Positions 1 through 11,935 are shown, counted from the first letter of the stretch. The stretch is DNA of 64,000 bases from Plectrocnemia conspersa (GCA_009617715.1 VTFK01000210.1:186001-250000), one strand, 5' to 3'. Notes: generated from the letters alone by a model not told the origin. Numbers and translations: made by a program.

Positions 1-885
1 TCGAGACGACAGTGCGTCACATTTTGAATTATTCAATAGTAACGCCGGTGTGTGACGTAATGAAAATTGTTAGGTGATTTTCCTAGAAAATCAGCAGGCG
101 CACTAAGCACACCGCAGTGGTTTCTTATACTCTCAAAACTTTGCAGATAAAGAAAATGTGACCAGACTGAATTCAAAGTCAGTGACAGCTATTCATTACA
201 ACTTATAATTTATCTAGATTTTATTTTAATTATTCATCGCGATAGTCATCCATAAGATTGGGGAAAAATTAGGATAATCTAAATTGTGATGATCGCATAG
301 TAATATATTAATATGTACAATTGGCAACGTTATCATTCTATGAAATGTGCAATCCTGAGTTTTCGTATCTGATTCGGCAGAGATATTTGACATTGACCTT
401 TTAGTGCACTTGTTCTGAAATTAAATTAATCCGTTAAAAATACAAAAACCGATACATCTGAATTCGGCAATCAAATTGTTAAGATTATATTTAAAGGCGC
501 GGCCGTTAAGAAAATGTCGATTTAGAACAAAGGACGCTGAGCGTACGCCTCCATCAAGGAGAGTGACTATCGCCGATTTGGCTACGCCATTCCGTTAGAA
601 TTCCTTCCGTTTTTAATCGTCGAAATCGCTTCGGGTTCCCATGCGTCCGTTCGCCGTTATTCTTCTGCTCCACAATCGACTACGCACAGCTCCCACGACG
701 GCTCAGATCCTAATCTGGTGCTATATCTCGAGCTTTTCAACTCGAGTGCAGCGAAAACGAGTGGGTGACTCGTTTTGGCAAGGGCGTTCACACTATCCTA
801 TTCGCAGGGCCGGATTGGGTTACAGAAAAAATGTATTTGCTATCTTAAAGCAGCGGTCTCCAAAATAGGGTACGCGTACCTCTGG
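1..885. other. gene-free stretch with a GC-richer patch
   Basis: I see no supportable gene here. Positions 490-850 are clearly richer in GC and CpG than the flanks, and carry a short open frame without recognisable motifs. The patch could be an unassigned first exon or promoter, or an old insertion; nothing in the sequence decides this. Confidence 0.4.
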
Positions 886-1160
886 TAGAGACGTCATTTT
901 AGGGATCAGGTGAGGGCATTTGCCCAGAAAAATGCATGTCATTTAATAAAATACTATGAATCTTAATGAAATTTAAATATCAAATAAAACGACCACTGAC
1001 TGGCCAACTTTTGCCACCTGTAAAAATCTAAAATGACATCACTGATTCTAAACCAAAAATTCTCAGGTTATCCCTCAAAGAAAATCTAAACAAACAGTCT
1101 CGAATCTGTTCAAATATATTTTTTCAAATATGTAAATTCAGTGAAATCATATCGGAATAC
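886..1160 (+). repeat. hAT-like non-autonomous element, truncated copy
   Basis: The segment begins with the end motif GACGTCATTTTAGGG and contains the family signature ATGCATGTCATTTAAT, then GACCACTGACTGG, then an internal AAATGACATCACTG, and runs on into the 'TTCTAAACC...AGGTTATCCC' middle module. The right part is missing, so this is a truncated forward copy of the family delimited at 56740-57728. Confidence 0.7.
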
Positions 1161-2359
1161 AATATTGCGATGAACGCCTGTTTTTGAGATAAGCGTTTAA
1201 CGTTTCCAATATTTTGTTTCGTTCAACGAACGAATTCTGCGAATTTCAGTCATAGGAGAGACCGCCGTTAAACATTGTCTGTACGCGATAAAAATAGTTT
1301 AGAGATCACTGCCGTTCACTAATTGCCATTTTGAAACAAGACGGCTACTGAAATAAGCTTTGGTCACTTTCAGAAGATTTATAGAAATCTGGTTAAAAGC
1401 ACGACATGTATGTTCATGTAAATTGTACCGTTGTGACTTAAAAATTATTTATAAACCTTAGTAATTTGAAATCATGGAATACAGATAAAAATATACACTG
1501 CATTTATTAATGCATATTATATTTAGTATTTAGTATTATATTTAATACATCGGTCAAAATAAATATTATATTGTCAGAATTAATATTAATTGCTCGTAAT
1601 TTATATTAAATGGTTATAAATTCAATTTGACTGATCCGAATTTATATTAAATGGTAAGAATTATTTTGACAAATGGTCAGATCATTTTATTTCATTATAC
1701 GCTTACATAAATTTTCACAAAAATGAAAAGTATCGAAAGAATTACTGTAGTTTTTAGCTAATCTTATCTACTTCTAAAATCATTCGGGTAGAAGAAAGTA
1801 CATTTAAATTAAATTAGATTTTCTGAAAAATCAATGCTTAGTCATTGTTGCGAATGTATGCAAGAATATGTCATAACATATTTTTTATCAATGAGGCTAT
1901 CGGTAAACATGCCGTGTTTACCTTGATTCTAGGCAAACTGAACCGTCTATATACTACGAAATTCCAACGATCAGTGATGTAGTGGGGCCGGAAGTACAAT
2001 TTGTCAGTAAATTTGATAAGATCAAAAATATATTTTTACAGAAGAAGAAACAGATCTAACAACTATCAATAAAATCAAATATTGAAGAACTGTACAACCC
2101 ACCTATAGTGCAACAATCAAAATAACTAGAAAATTATTAACATTAACTAAAAAGATTAGTAGCTTTCCGGTACTTATTATTTTAGAACTTCACTACATGT
2201 ATCCCTCGATTTACGCAAGTAAGAGTAAAAAAAATATACTCCAAATAAAATACATAAAATTAATAAAATCTTTCCGTCGCCGTTGTAGTGTGAACGCTCC
2301 ATCAAGCACACTACTAAGGCGACGATAGCATATTACGATGTGTAAGAAGTACATCTAAA
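1161..2359. other. gene-free AT-rich stretch
   Basis: No gene or recognisable transposon protein is visible. The sequence is AT-rich with many stop codons in all frames. Confidence 0.5.
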
Positions 2360-2434
2360 CCGAATTTTGACCAATAGAAGAGCGCAAAAAACAATTATCC
2401 CTTCTCAGAAGCTCTTCTATTGGTCAAAATTCGG
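2360..2434. repeat. perfect fold-back hairpin of the dispersed repeat family
   Basis: Two 24-bp arms (2360-2383 and 2411-2434) are exact reverse complements around a 27-base loop. The arm contains GAATTTTGACCAATAG, the same motif that starts the fold-back module of the hAT-like composites elsewhere in this window. This is the most compact version seen here. Confidence 0.85.
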
Positions 2435-5434
2435 TCTGAATACACTTCGATCAATATTTAAGAGAAAAATGTCAAATCGTGAAGTTTCTAATTTTTCAAG
2501 ATATTTTATAAAGCATTTTAAAAACATACAATTAAATTTGGACGAATATTTTTAAAAGTTTTAAAACACAAAAACAAAAAATTGTTTACAATTTTTAACA
2601 CTCGAACTGGCATTATTTTATTAAGTAATTTTTAATTATTATTTTATTAAGTAATAGAAAAAGACACTCAGATAAGAAACATTTCCAATTGTGTTTGTGC
2701 CAGATGTTTGAAAATGTGCATATTTTCTCGGTAGATCGAAAGTATTTGAATGGTCAACATTTTTTTGCAATTTTCTATTACTCTAACCTGCCGGCGGATT
2801 TATCTTTGCCTTGGTGATCTAAGAACGCGCTTCGATTAAAAGAAATTACGCATCGCAAATTCGCATTTCGTATCGGCAGAATGCAAAACGATTTGAGACT
2901 ATTTTCCTTTTTCAATAATTCAAAAAGGTTTTTATTATATTGTTTCTGTAAAGTAGCAACAGCTGTTATTGACAATTGTCTCACGATTATTATTGACAGC
3001 CGAAGGGGCCTTAATTTTTTTTTAAACAATTGGAACATATCAATTTTAATTATTTTCACTGTGCGCAATTTTCATTATAGAATGATATATACACTTATGA
3101 CTTATCTCTCAATTTATGAGGTGCTCGTTTTACATGGTTTCACTTTCACGCGGTTAAGAAAAAAACATTTTTTTTAAATACTCAAAATCATAAATATTTA
3201 GTTATACACGTGTAGAGCGGCGATGTATAAACATAAAAGCTTACTCCAACTTCTTGCACTTTAACTACATCTGGAACCTCTTCCACTGCTCATGCAGTGT
3301 GACCTGAGTTGCTTTTCGAAGTGCACGCGTGTTGTAAAAATATTCTCCTTTAATTTATATGTTTAAAAAATGTTTTATTACAATTTTCATTCTATGCCTC
3401 GATTTTTTTCTGGAACGTATCTACCGCGTCAATCGAGGGATGAGTGTATATACTGTTTATTTAAGTTTGGAATATTTTTAAAGAGATTGCATAAAAGTTA
3501 GATTTAATAAAAAAAAATGAATTGTTTATTTTGCGATATTTTACGCAACGAAAGCGATCTAGTTCTCGATCGTATTGTATCGTGTATCCTTAATAACAAC
3601 AGAAAGCGATATATACACTAAGATTACATCACGCGTTTCGGTACGATTTGTTATAACATCTGTTATTTAAGTTTAATTAAATAGTCTCTGACACTACAAT
3701 TTTAAACAGCTTACTGTCAACCCAATTATAACTACAACGCAAAACAAAATAATCAGGGTAGCATTCTGGTACTTATTTTCTTAGAACAACACCACATTCG
3801 TAGTACTTCTACACTATCGTTTATGGAGTCATAGCCGAGTATAGATTTTTGTCGCCGTTTTCGGTGAAAGTGTTGCACAACAGACCTTTCGACTCGTCCA
3901 TAAGCGAAGGCTTTATATAATTTGTGCAGCCAGGAATGTCGGCGTATTTGGTTCGGCGGAGAGTTCACCCACGCATTTGCAAGGTTTCGTCCAGCCTACG
4001 CGAGACGATCCGATCGCTTTTGAAACTCGCGAGCGAGGTCGCGGCCTCCCGCTTTGTTTAATGAGTTTCGACAAAGCTGGATAGCTGCATCGTCATTACT
4101 CTTCAAGATGACATCGTCTCGCGAATAGCGAGTGACGAAACGAGGGGCTCGGTCCAGTCTAAAGTAAAAAGAACAGTTTCGCAACGAGCGACCGCTCCAA
4201 GGTTCACCCGCTCACCCTGCGCGGGCTACGAGGGCGAAGCGGAATTAGGGGTTGTCGTTGCGGGGGAAAGACGAGCGATAGCAACAGTAGCGGTAAGGTA
4301 AGCGGGGGTACCTGGAGCACTATTCCTCCAAGTTGAACGCCCTCATGACGAGCCACAGGCCGCCGGCAGAGTCGACAGCGCACTGACGCCGTTCGCTCGA
4401 AAGTCGCTCAAACTGTGGGACGGCCGCTATAGAGGAGACGTCGACTCGCGGTGTGGCGCTAAACCCGCAACACATTTTTTCTTTCTATTATCTCAGTTAG
4501 AAACAATGGTGCTGTGCTTCTTGCATTCTAGTTGGAATCAATCGAATAAATCAGATTCAATTCCAATTTAAATTAAATTAAGACAAATTATTCTAATGTG
4601 TCACAACGGACAAAAACCAATACATAGTATTATTAGAATACACCAAAAAATTTTACACAAATAAAAAAAGATCATACGATCCGGACCAGCTCCTCATGGC
4701 TGACATTAAACATATGTCAGCGTATTAACCACTTCATACTTTATATATATTTCAAAAGTTCAAAAAACATTTTTCTTTTCTTTTTTTAGCTAAATAATAA
4801 ATATTCAACAAAAAATACAAATACATTTTTAAATAATATTTACTCGAAAATAACATGTTTTTATAATTAAATTGGCAATAGAAATAATGTTTCATAATAC
4901 CTATTTCCATCTTTGAAAATCGAAAATCCTTAAGCGGTTATGGAGCCAAATTGCAACAGCCATTGATGCGGACGTCCTGGCCCTAACGATCATCAAAAGA
5001 GGACACGATCCTGATTCTTAACCGTCTTTTCACCGTGGCTGATATTTTTGTGTGTCATTTCGAAATTTGCTAATATGTGGAGGAGCAACTATTTATGCCA
5101 GCCGTAAGTTATTTAAATATTATTTCAATACATTAAAGTGATTTTCAATCTTAAATTATACAAAAAAAAATATATTACAAGGCTCAAAGTTTCATACCAT
5201 TTTTAGGTGCCCAATGCATAATGGCGATTTTCTTGTAGACATCTATAGGTGTCATCCACGGTCAAGACGTTCCAGAACCCTAAATTGAAATTCCTAAAAA
5301 TAGTTTAATTGTCGACAGCACGATATACAACTTTCTGAGAGAACTCAGCAGAGCTCCTAAAAGAAAGGCGAAAGGATTCAGGAACAGACAATAAACAAAT
5401 ATCCGTTTATAACGGTATCTTAAGAATCTTTTCT
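2435..5434. other. gene-free stretch
   Basis: No gene could be supported apart from the GC-rich island described at 3750-4470. Short open frames have no recognisable motifs. Poly-A/T runs and short imperfect inverted repeats are scattered through it. Confidence 0.4.
3750..4470. promoter_or_regulatory. GC/CpG-rich island, possible unassigned promoter or first exon
   Basis: This island stands out in AT-rich surroundings. On the plus strand it contains a strong candidate splice donor, AAG|GTAAGC, with the exon side ending at 4297, preceded by GC-rich sequence without a long frame, as expected of a noncoding first exon. On the minus strand 3750-3960 has a short coding-like frame that I could not connect to anything. 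No downstream partner exon is visible, so the call rests on composition and one donor-like site. Confidence 0.25.
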
Positions 5435-5640
5435 AAACTTATTTGATTAAGAGAGAGAATTGTGATATTCGAGGACTCCAAATTATAAATCCCAATTCAA
5501 GAATGCTGCGAACTAAAGTATCACAGAGGACGCGAATAACTGGCGGATCGTCAAAGTGTAACAGGTATTGAAAGATATTTATCCCAGACATCGTTTTCGT
5601 ACATAGAGAACCTCCACTTGCTCTCAAAAGTGGTTTTGAG
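5435..5640 (-). mobile_element. jockey-like LINE fragment, C-terminal ORF2 region
   Basis: The minus-strand translation includes LVRSILELGFIIWSP, the conserved block downstream of the reverse-transcriptase domain in jockey/CR1-like LINE ORF2 proteins, preceded by a short FDDP segment. Only about 60 residues survive. The fragment abuts the hAT-like repeat that begins at 5651. Confidence 0.65.
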
Positions 5641-5650
5641 ATCTAAAACG

Positions 5651-6705
5651 CAGGGACGTAAAAGTTGGCCAATCTGAGCCTATATTTTTAATATTTCAAT
5701 TTCATTAAAATTCATAGTATATTAAATGGCATGCATTTTTCCTGCCAAATTTTAAAGAAAAGGCAAATGTCTCTACTTGCTCCTTCCTTCCCCCTCACCC
5801 CAAATTACGTCAAAAGCAATAAAATCGTGCAGTCGTCATCGCAGTGGATACCCTCAGTTATCTAGCGTTCATATATTAGGATTTGTATAACAATATTAAA
5901 ACTTACAATCAGTGAGAATCAAAATAAGCACATCTAAACCTAATTTTGACCAATATGAGGGCACAAAAAACAATTATCCTTTTTCAGAAGTCAAAAATTC
6001 ACGTCAAAAACAAAAAAATCGTGCCGTCGCAGTGAAAACGTTCGGTTATCTAGCATACCTATTATTATTTTTTATAACAATATTACAAATTATAATAAGT
6101 GAGAATCAAATGAAGCAGATTTAAACCAAATTTTAACTAATATGAGGGCGCAAGAAACAATTTTCCTTTCTCAGAAGTTAAAAATTCACGTCAAAAGCAA
6201 TAAAATCGTGCTGTCGCGGAGCGTTCCCACTGCGACGACGCTGACACGATTTAATTGCTTTTGACATGAATTTTTGACCTCTGGGAAGTGATATTTGTTT
6301 TTTCGCCCTCTTATTACTAAAATTCCATTTGAATACACTTCGACCAAAACTCTCATATCATAATTCCGTAGTAACATTGGTAAGAATATCCATCATATTT
6401 TTAAAACAGAGTAACATCCAGCTGCAGACTAACTATGGAGCAATATGCGCCGTCTGTCTGTACTTATTCTTCCGCTTATTTTCCCCTGAGAGATAAGTCA
6501 GTTTAGTTTGTATTTTGGACTTGACCTAAAAGACCTAAAACTAATTAAAGTTTTAGATATTTCATAACTTTCATTAGGTTTGATTTGGGTTTGAACAGCA
6601 AATACGTTTCACAGCTGTCAAATTGAGTTTCATATACATTTTAGAGCAGCATATAATTTATCAATTAAAGTATATTTTCGCTAATAAAAATATATATCTT
6701 TAAGG
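5651..6705 (-). repeat. hAT-like composite element, reverse orientation, with tandem fold-back modules
   Basis: It starts with the end motif CAGGGACGTAAA and the reversed end module (TTGGCC, ...GGCATGCATTTTT). It then has two successive copies of the fold-back module (around 5910 and 6100, period about 190 bp), an inverted third copy (6225-6330), and the middle module with GCAGACTAACTATGGAGCAA. It stops abruptly next to the LTR-like repeat at 6716, so the far end is lost. Confidence 0.7.
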
Positions 6706-6715
6706 ATTTGAACTT

Positions 6716-7340
6716 TGCGTGTTCATATCAATGCGGGGTCCACCACTTTAAGGTTTGGTAACTCTTTGGGGTGTTACTTTGCAGCCAGTAAGACGCAGGT
6801 GGAAAGTAGTGAGAATTTTATTAGATTATATTACATATTGCGACAGATTATGATGGGCGAGATGTTTTCTCCAAGCACGGTGAAGATACTGGCGGAAGGA
6901 TAACGTCGGTGGAAGATCCTTAGGTGGTGTGGCAGTAACGGTATTGATCCCTTTCTGTTGCGGTGCTCGTATGGTGGGGTTGATCTTTCTCTGGTAGTCT
7001 GGTACGAGCGTCCATGACTGTATGTTCTGCTGGAGTCTGCCAAATTACTGCCCTCTCCTCATCTGAGGCTTAAGTATCCAGGGCTGCAAAGTTTGCTAAC
7101 TAATCACAATCATTCAACGATCATCCAGCCAATCGCTGCATTCGCTTCTTAGAAAAATGATGGATATCTCTGAGGTCGAAGAATTGTGTAACAGAATATT
7201 GGACCTTATGGTACTATTAGTTTTCCGGCGATATTTTGTTACCCACGACAAAAAAATATTCATTCAATGCACCAGAGAATCCTTGCATGCTATTTATATG
7301 AAACCCTTTACTTCTAGTCCTAACGAGGGCTCTGTCTAAT
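6716..7340 (+). repeat. LTR-like dispersed repeat, copy 1
   Basis: This roughly 600-bp GC-richer block is collinear with 30190-30715. Shared landmarks, in the same order, are TATGRTGGGCGAG, TTCTCCAAGCRGTG, CAGCCAATCGYTGC and AACGAGGGCT. It carries no long open frame. Size, composition and lack of coding resemble a solo LTR, but I see no TG...CA ends, primer-binding site or target duplication, so the class is an inference. Confidence 0.45.
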
Positions 7341-8160
7341 TTATTTTTATATATGAATGATTATTTTTGGTCACTTAGAAAGCATTAATAGTCATGCCGA
7401 TATATCAGCATATCCTACCTACAGGTTTAACCTATTAATCTCCAGAGTCGGCGACGTTTTAAGTAGAAGCATAAATTATTTCTTTAGTAAGTAGTCTCAA
7501 GCTTAATAATTAAAATAATAAATTTATGTATTTTTATTTTTTCTCACTTGTCTTGTTTTATTTTTTTAATTTTTTCTCATAATTTTAAGGTATATATTTT
7601 CCTGTTATAGAAGTTTTTAAAAAAGTGCGTTATATATTTATTTCGATCGAGGATGCACTTCAATTGTATATTATCTGACTCTATTGACGGTTTTACGATT
7701 GATTAAATAGGATTGTAATATTGCCGAAAATTCAGTTTTTATCTACGTTGACTCTTAAAAATAATTCTGAAGAAGCAAAAGGTAACGTGGTGGTATATTC
7801 GATAGTCGTTTCTCCCAAGGTTTTATTCCAAATTCGAGGTGACAATATTGGAGACTTAAAAGTTACTTTTTTAAACAAATAACATTTATTACAACCTGAC
7901 CCTAAAATGTGTCATTTGCAATAGATATTTATAAAAAAATACATTATAAGAAAATTAAAAAATACAGCAATGTTATAATTCTCGTCGAGATTTCATCACG
8001 ACGAATGCGACTTTTTTCTCTATCCTCTTGCATCCGGAGTTTGAAAAAATAGGAAGATGGGAAGGTCCGAACGTGAGCACTGACATGGTTTCCCTAAAAT
8101 ACAAACGGTATCACTCCGGGATGGTAAAAAGATTATTTTAATTAGAAACGAAGCGGACTC
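7341..8160. other. 3' flank of the torsin gene
   Basis: No gene. On the minus strand an AATAAA signal at 7885-7890 lies about 270 bp past the torsin stop codon and is the best candidate 3' end for that transcript. The remainder is AT-rich and unremarkable. Confidence 0.5.
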
Positions 8161-9290
8161 TTACGCTATCATGCTTTCGGAAGGATTCTGAATTCCCCAC
8201 ACTCGAAACTCCCGCTCGATGCACAGTCTAATGTGGCTCTCTTCCAAGGGAAGGAACGGCACGAAATGATCGATCAAATGCCTGTCTACCACGGGGGAAT
8301 CTTTCAATCCGCCTGAGAATAAAAATAAGACTGGTAATTTGTCAGTTGAGTTTTAAAGTTTTAAGCAATTACCGTCGCTGTATGACGATTTCCTGAGGAC
8401 AGTGTCGAAATCGGCGAACTTCATTTCCTCTCGAGGTTTCTTCAACGAAAGATATTCCATCATTATTTCGTCCCCTCCGGTGTTAGAGATGAATATGAAA
8501 ATGGCTTTTCTGAAAATATAGCAATTATATGGGACGGGATATATTGTATATGGAACATATATTTTACTTATAATCTGCGCCTCGCAAAGACGTGTGATAA
8601 TCCAACATGGGTTTTATAACGTCCAAAATGGTGGGAGGTATGTCGTTTACTTCTTCGAATATGAACATGGACCTGGGGCACTTCTTGACTGTCTCTTCCA
8701 CTTCTCTTCTCAATCGTTCCTAGGTAAAAAAAACGTATGCTTTGACTAGATGTACAAATAGATTCGACCGAATAGTGTACACGTACCCTATAAAAAAAGA
8801 TTGAATTGGGGTCGGGAAAACTGCTCAGCCCGTTGTATCTCTTGACATATTTGCTGTTTAGGCCGTTCTTGTAGAACGCTTTTATGATCATGCGGCTAAA
8901 GTGCGTCTTGCCGACGCCTGGCCAACCTTGGAAAGACATGGCCAAAGGCTTGCTTCCGCGCTCGCTGTTGCGCCAGTAGTCCGAGAACGCATGGAACGCC
9001 TCTTCTACCAGCGGCTGCCCGAACAGATCCTCTTGGGCCGCATATCTCAGAGCTGGGACAAAATTTAATCAAAATTACCAATCGTTTGTTAATTTGCTCA
9101 CCGCTCACCTCTCACCTCTCACGTCCATCGGAACGTCGATCTCCGTACAGCACTCGGTATAACTACAATAATACTCAGAGATCTTATCTATCACTAAACT
9201 ACCCATTCCCCAAACGGAGAACGAAGAAACTATATTTAGGAATATCAAGTTTATAGATAAACACAAAAATATGTAGCATTTCCATCTCAT
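8161..9290 (-). CDS. torsin-like AAA+ ATPase
   Basis: Five exons join into an 882-nt CDS (293 aa): 9116-9290, 8787-9052, 8568-8719, 8373-8509, 8161-8312, all with GT-AG introns. Residues 5-27 form an N-terminal hydrophobic signal/anchor, followed by a Cys pair (YTECC). The AAA+ domain has LFGQ (68-71), Walker A GWPGVGKT (101-108), a Walker B-like MFIFEE (165-170), sensor-1 Asn in FISNTGG, and the torsin C-terminal block DHFVPFLPLEESH. Torsins are ER-lumen/nuclear-envelope ATPases that need a LAP1/LULL1-type activator. Odd points: Walker B has Glu where the family usually has Asp, Walker A ends GKT rather than the GKN usual in torsins, and the sensor-2 region reads GGLK without the usual Cys. 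This suggests a divergent paralogue. The start ATG precedes the signal peptide. Confidence 0.9.
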
Positions 9291-9529
9291 GTTTTCCTTA
9301 ATCGTTTATAACTTTGTATACAGTTAAAAACATTACGAGCTAACGTCAGTTTTGCCACATGAGTGTATCTATTGCCAGACGAAAAAAATATCTTCTTCCT
9401 TTTTATTTTTATATTTATTTTTATGCTTTGGCCCTGACAATGCCAAAGTGGCCAACAATGTTTTAATACATAAATAATGTTTCAAATTTTAAACATTAAA
9501 AGACATACTTTTTTTGACAAATTCAAATC

Positions 9530-10000
9530 GCTCGGTTATTAAGACTTTTTATGACAATATTACAACGTAAAATAAGCGAGAATCAAATGAAGAACATCTA
9601 AACCGAATTTTGACCAATAGGAGAGCGCAAAAAACAATTATCCCTTCTCAGAAGTCAAAAATCCACGTGAAAAGCTATAAAATCGTGACGGCGCCGATAC
9701 GATAATGGTTTTTGCGCCCTTCTATTGACTAAAATTTGCTTTGCATATACTTTGAGCAATACTCTATAATATTTTTCAAACATAGTGTAATATCAAAGTG
9801 CAGACAAACTACCGAGCAATATGCGAGATGCGACGTCTGTCTGCACTTCTTTTCTCCTGAGAGATGAGTTGGCTTAGTTTATATTTTCGAATTGACCTAA
9901 TAAAAGTTCTAAAGCCATAATTACTTTTACAACCTTTTACTGCCTAGTAAAATTTGTCACAAATATTTTAATTCGATGCGTATGTAAAAACCGAGTCCAT
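9530..10000 (-). repeat. hAT-like family, fold-back plus middle module
   Basis: It contains AAACCGAATTTTGACCAATA, the CAGAAGTCAAAAATCCACGT block, an inverted partial copy (TTTTTGCGCCCTTCTATTGA), and then the middle-module landmarks GTGCAGACAAACTACCGAGC and CGACGTCTGTCTGCACTTCT. No end motif is present, so this is an internal fragment. Confidence 0.65.
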
Positions 10001-11160
10001 AAATATTTTTAACAATTGGTCACCATACTACATATTAGTGTACTGTCATTGAGTGTTAACCAGCGGTTCTCGAAAGAAGTTTTAAAAATGTAATAATATT
10101 ATTGAATTTTCGTTTATGAGTTATATTTATTATTAATTTTATTCAACACATGATTTAAATTTTGATTAAAAATTACTTGTTTTAATTTTTCCTTTCAACT
10201 AGTACTAAAACAAGTTCGAGTGCAAGGGGTCATATTTTGTTTTAATTGAATAATATTTATGGCCTGTTTATATTTCTTAATGACTAAAGCTTGGCGGCAC
10301 TCTGGTAACACTGGCGTGACGGTTTTTTCTCTCTACTGACAACTCTCGGTGCGTTCGCACGCATTTCGGGCTCGTTCCCGTAATTATATAAATAACCATG
10401 TATACAACTTTAATTCTCAATAAAACACTACTGCAGCGGCTTAATATGTGTCTAATTGCCACCTGTCGCCAAAGGTGCATTCATAGAGTAATGAAATAAA
10501 TAGAGGCGGTGACGCGTACTAAAAAATCATGCAAGGAAAATCTAATAAGCTAGTCTTTAGCTCAGTCACCTCGTTGCATTCGCCTGCGCGGTCAGTGCTT
10601 ATAACGCGCGTTCGACTAGGACTGCGCATTCCATACTTCGCATTTGTATATACTATCAAATTAAATATAAATTATGAAAATAATATTTCATTAGTAAACA
10701 TTTTTGTCACATATTAAAAGAACCAAAATTGCGGAAAATATGTCTTGAAAATATTTTACGCTCTTTATGAAAGCCATCTGTATAAAGCGTCATCTGTTCG
10801 AAACATTTTAACCCACGTTGTTTTTTCTCATAAAAGGTGGATATAAAAGATTAAAACTAAACTGAGTTCCTTTACAAAACTAACCATCGCCTCCACTCCC
10901 GTCAATGTCAATTTCGAATACTGATGCTTACAATTCTCCTAGATAAATTTATTTATTAAGTTAATTTCAAAAAAATTGAAAAAATAATACATGCATTAAA
11001 GCAGAAACAAAAAAATAGTTAATTTAGAAAATATAATAAAATCAATAACAGACAAAGGATTTTTAAGTGAGAAAAACGGCTTGTCACTATTAGAAAATTT
11101 TGTTTCTGATTCAGAAGAGTAGTTAACTTTTCTAAAAATAAAGAACAATTCAAAAGTAGA
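10001..11160. other. gene-free stretch with an LTR-like segment
   Basis: No gene. At 10270-10480 a GC-richer segment has TTATATAAATAA followed by CAATAAAAC about 35 bases later, and then a GCAGCGGCTTAATATGTGT motif that recurs, diverged, at about 54940. The TATA-then-AATAAA order resembles the R region of an LTR, but no partner or target duplication was found. Confidence 0.3.
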
Positions 11161-11378
11161 GTACGCTCGGGATAAGGATGCCGGTTTGTTATTGTGTGCG
11201 TGTACATGTATATGAGAGGGAGAAGCGATCTAGCGTGTACTTTGTTGTCTCGCTTTCTCTTTTAAGGACAGTCGCTGATTCGTCAACGCTGTATTCGTCA
11301 TTAAAGTGCAATGTGGCACATAAGTTCGATCTTTTCTAGTGATTTATTTTAAATGATGTTGTGTTGATATTGGTTTAA

Positions 11379-11487
11379 AACCCAGATATGCCCACTTTCC
11401 CATGGGTAGGTCACTAAACTCGTATCACTGTTTTTTATTTATAAATGAAATTTTAAGAGAACAAAATTTCTTGGGCATATCTGGGTT
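11379..11487. mobile_element. piggyBac-like miniature element (putative)
   Basis: Perfect 16-bp terminal inverted repeats (AACCCAGATATGCCCA at 11379-11394, its reverse complement at 11472-11487) enclose 77 bp of AT-rich noncoding DNA. The right repeat is followed directly by TTAA in the form CTGGG|TTAA. The left side reads TTTAAAACCC, which could be a decayed TTAA. CCC/GGG ends with TTAA targets are the piggyBac pattern. No transposase is present. Confidence 0.45.
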
Positions 11488-11499
11488 AATTGATATCAA

Positions 11500-11935
11500 G
11501 GCTTCAAATATAAACTGTAAGTTATTCGTTCTCTTACCCGTGGATTAAAATATTTTAATTATTTTTCCATTAATCCGTACGTTGTTGGTTTTTTTACACT
11601 ATTCTCTGTAAGGCTTAAAAAATGTATTATTCTTATCGTTGCGCCAATGATAATTTTTTAATTTATTCCATGGATTCTAATGATTTAATAGAGTCGTCGA
11701 GCCATTAAACAATCTGCGAATAATTTCTTTCCCCATTTTATATCTTTTTGCTTTTGAAGAATAGCTAACGACTTCATTATTTTTTTGACTAGTGAAAGAT
11801 TTTGAATTTTGCAAATATTTAATTAGTGACATCAATGTCTGGATTCTTCGATTATATAATATATTTTTAATTGTCCGTTGAAATTTCCAACTTAGCTCAG
11901 ATGTATGTTTCTTTTAAAATAAAAAAAATAAATAT
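11500..11935 (+). repeat. dispersed repeat, copy 1 (partner at 25590)
   Basis: It shares an ordered series of motifs with 25590-25985: CTGTAAGTT...CGTTCTCT..CCCGT, TTGCAAATATTTAATTA, and GTTGAAATTTC.A.CTTAG. Both copies are noncoding. I cannot assign the family. Its position beside the P-type transposase relic raises the possibility that it is the untranslated 5' part of that element. Confidence 0.5.
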
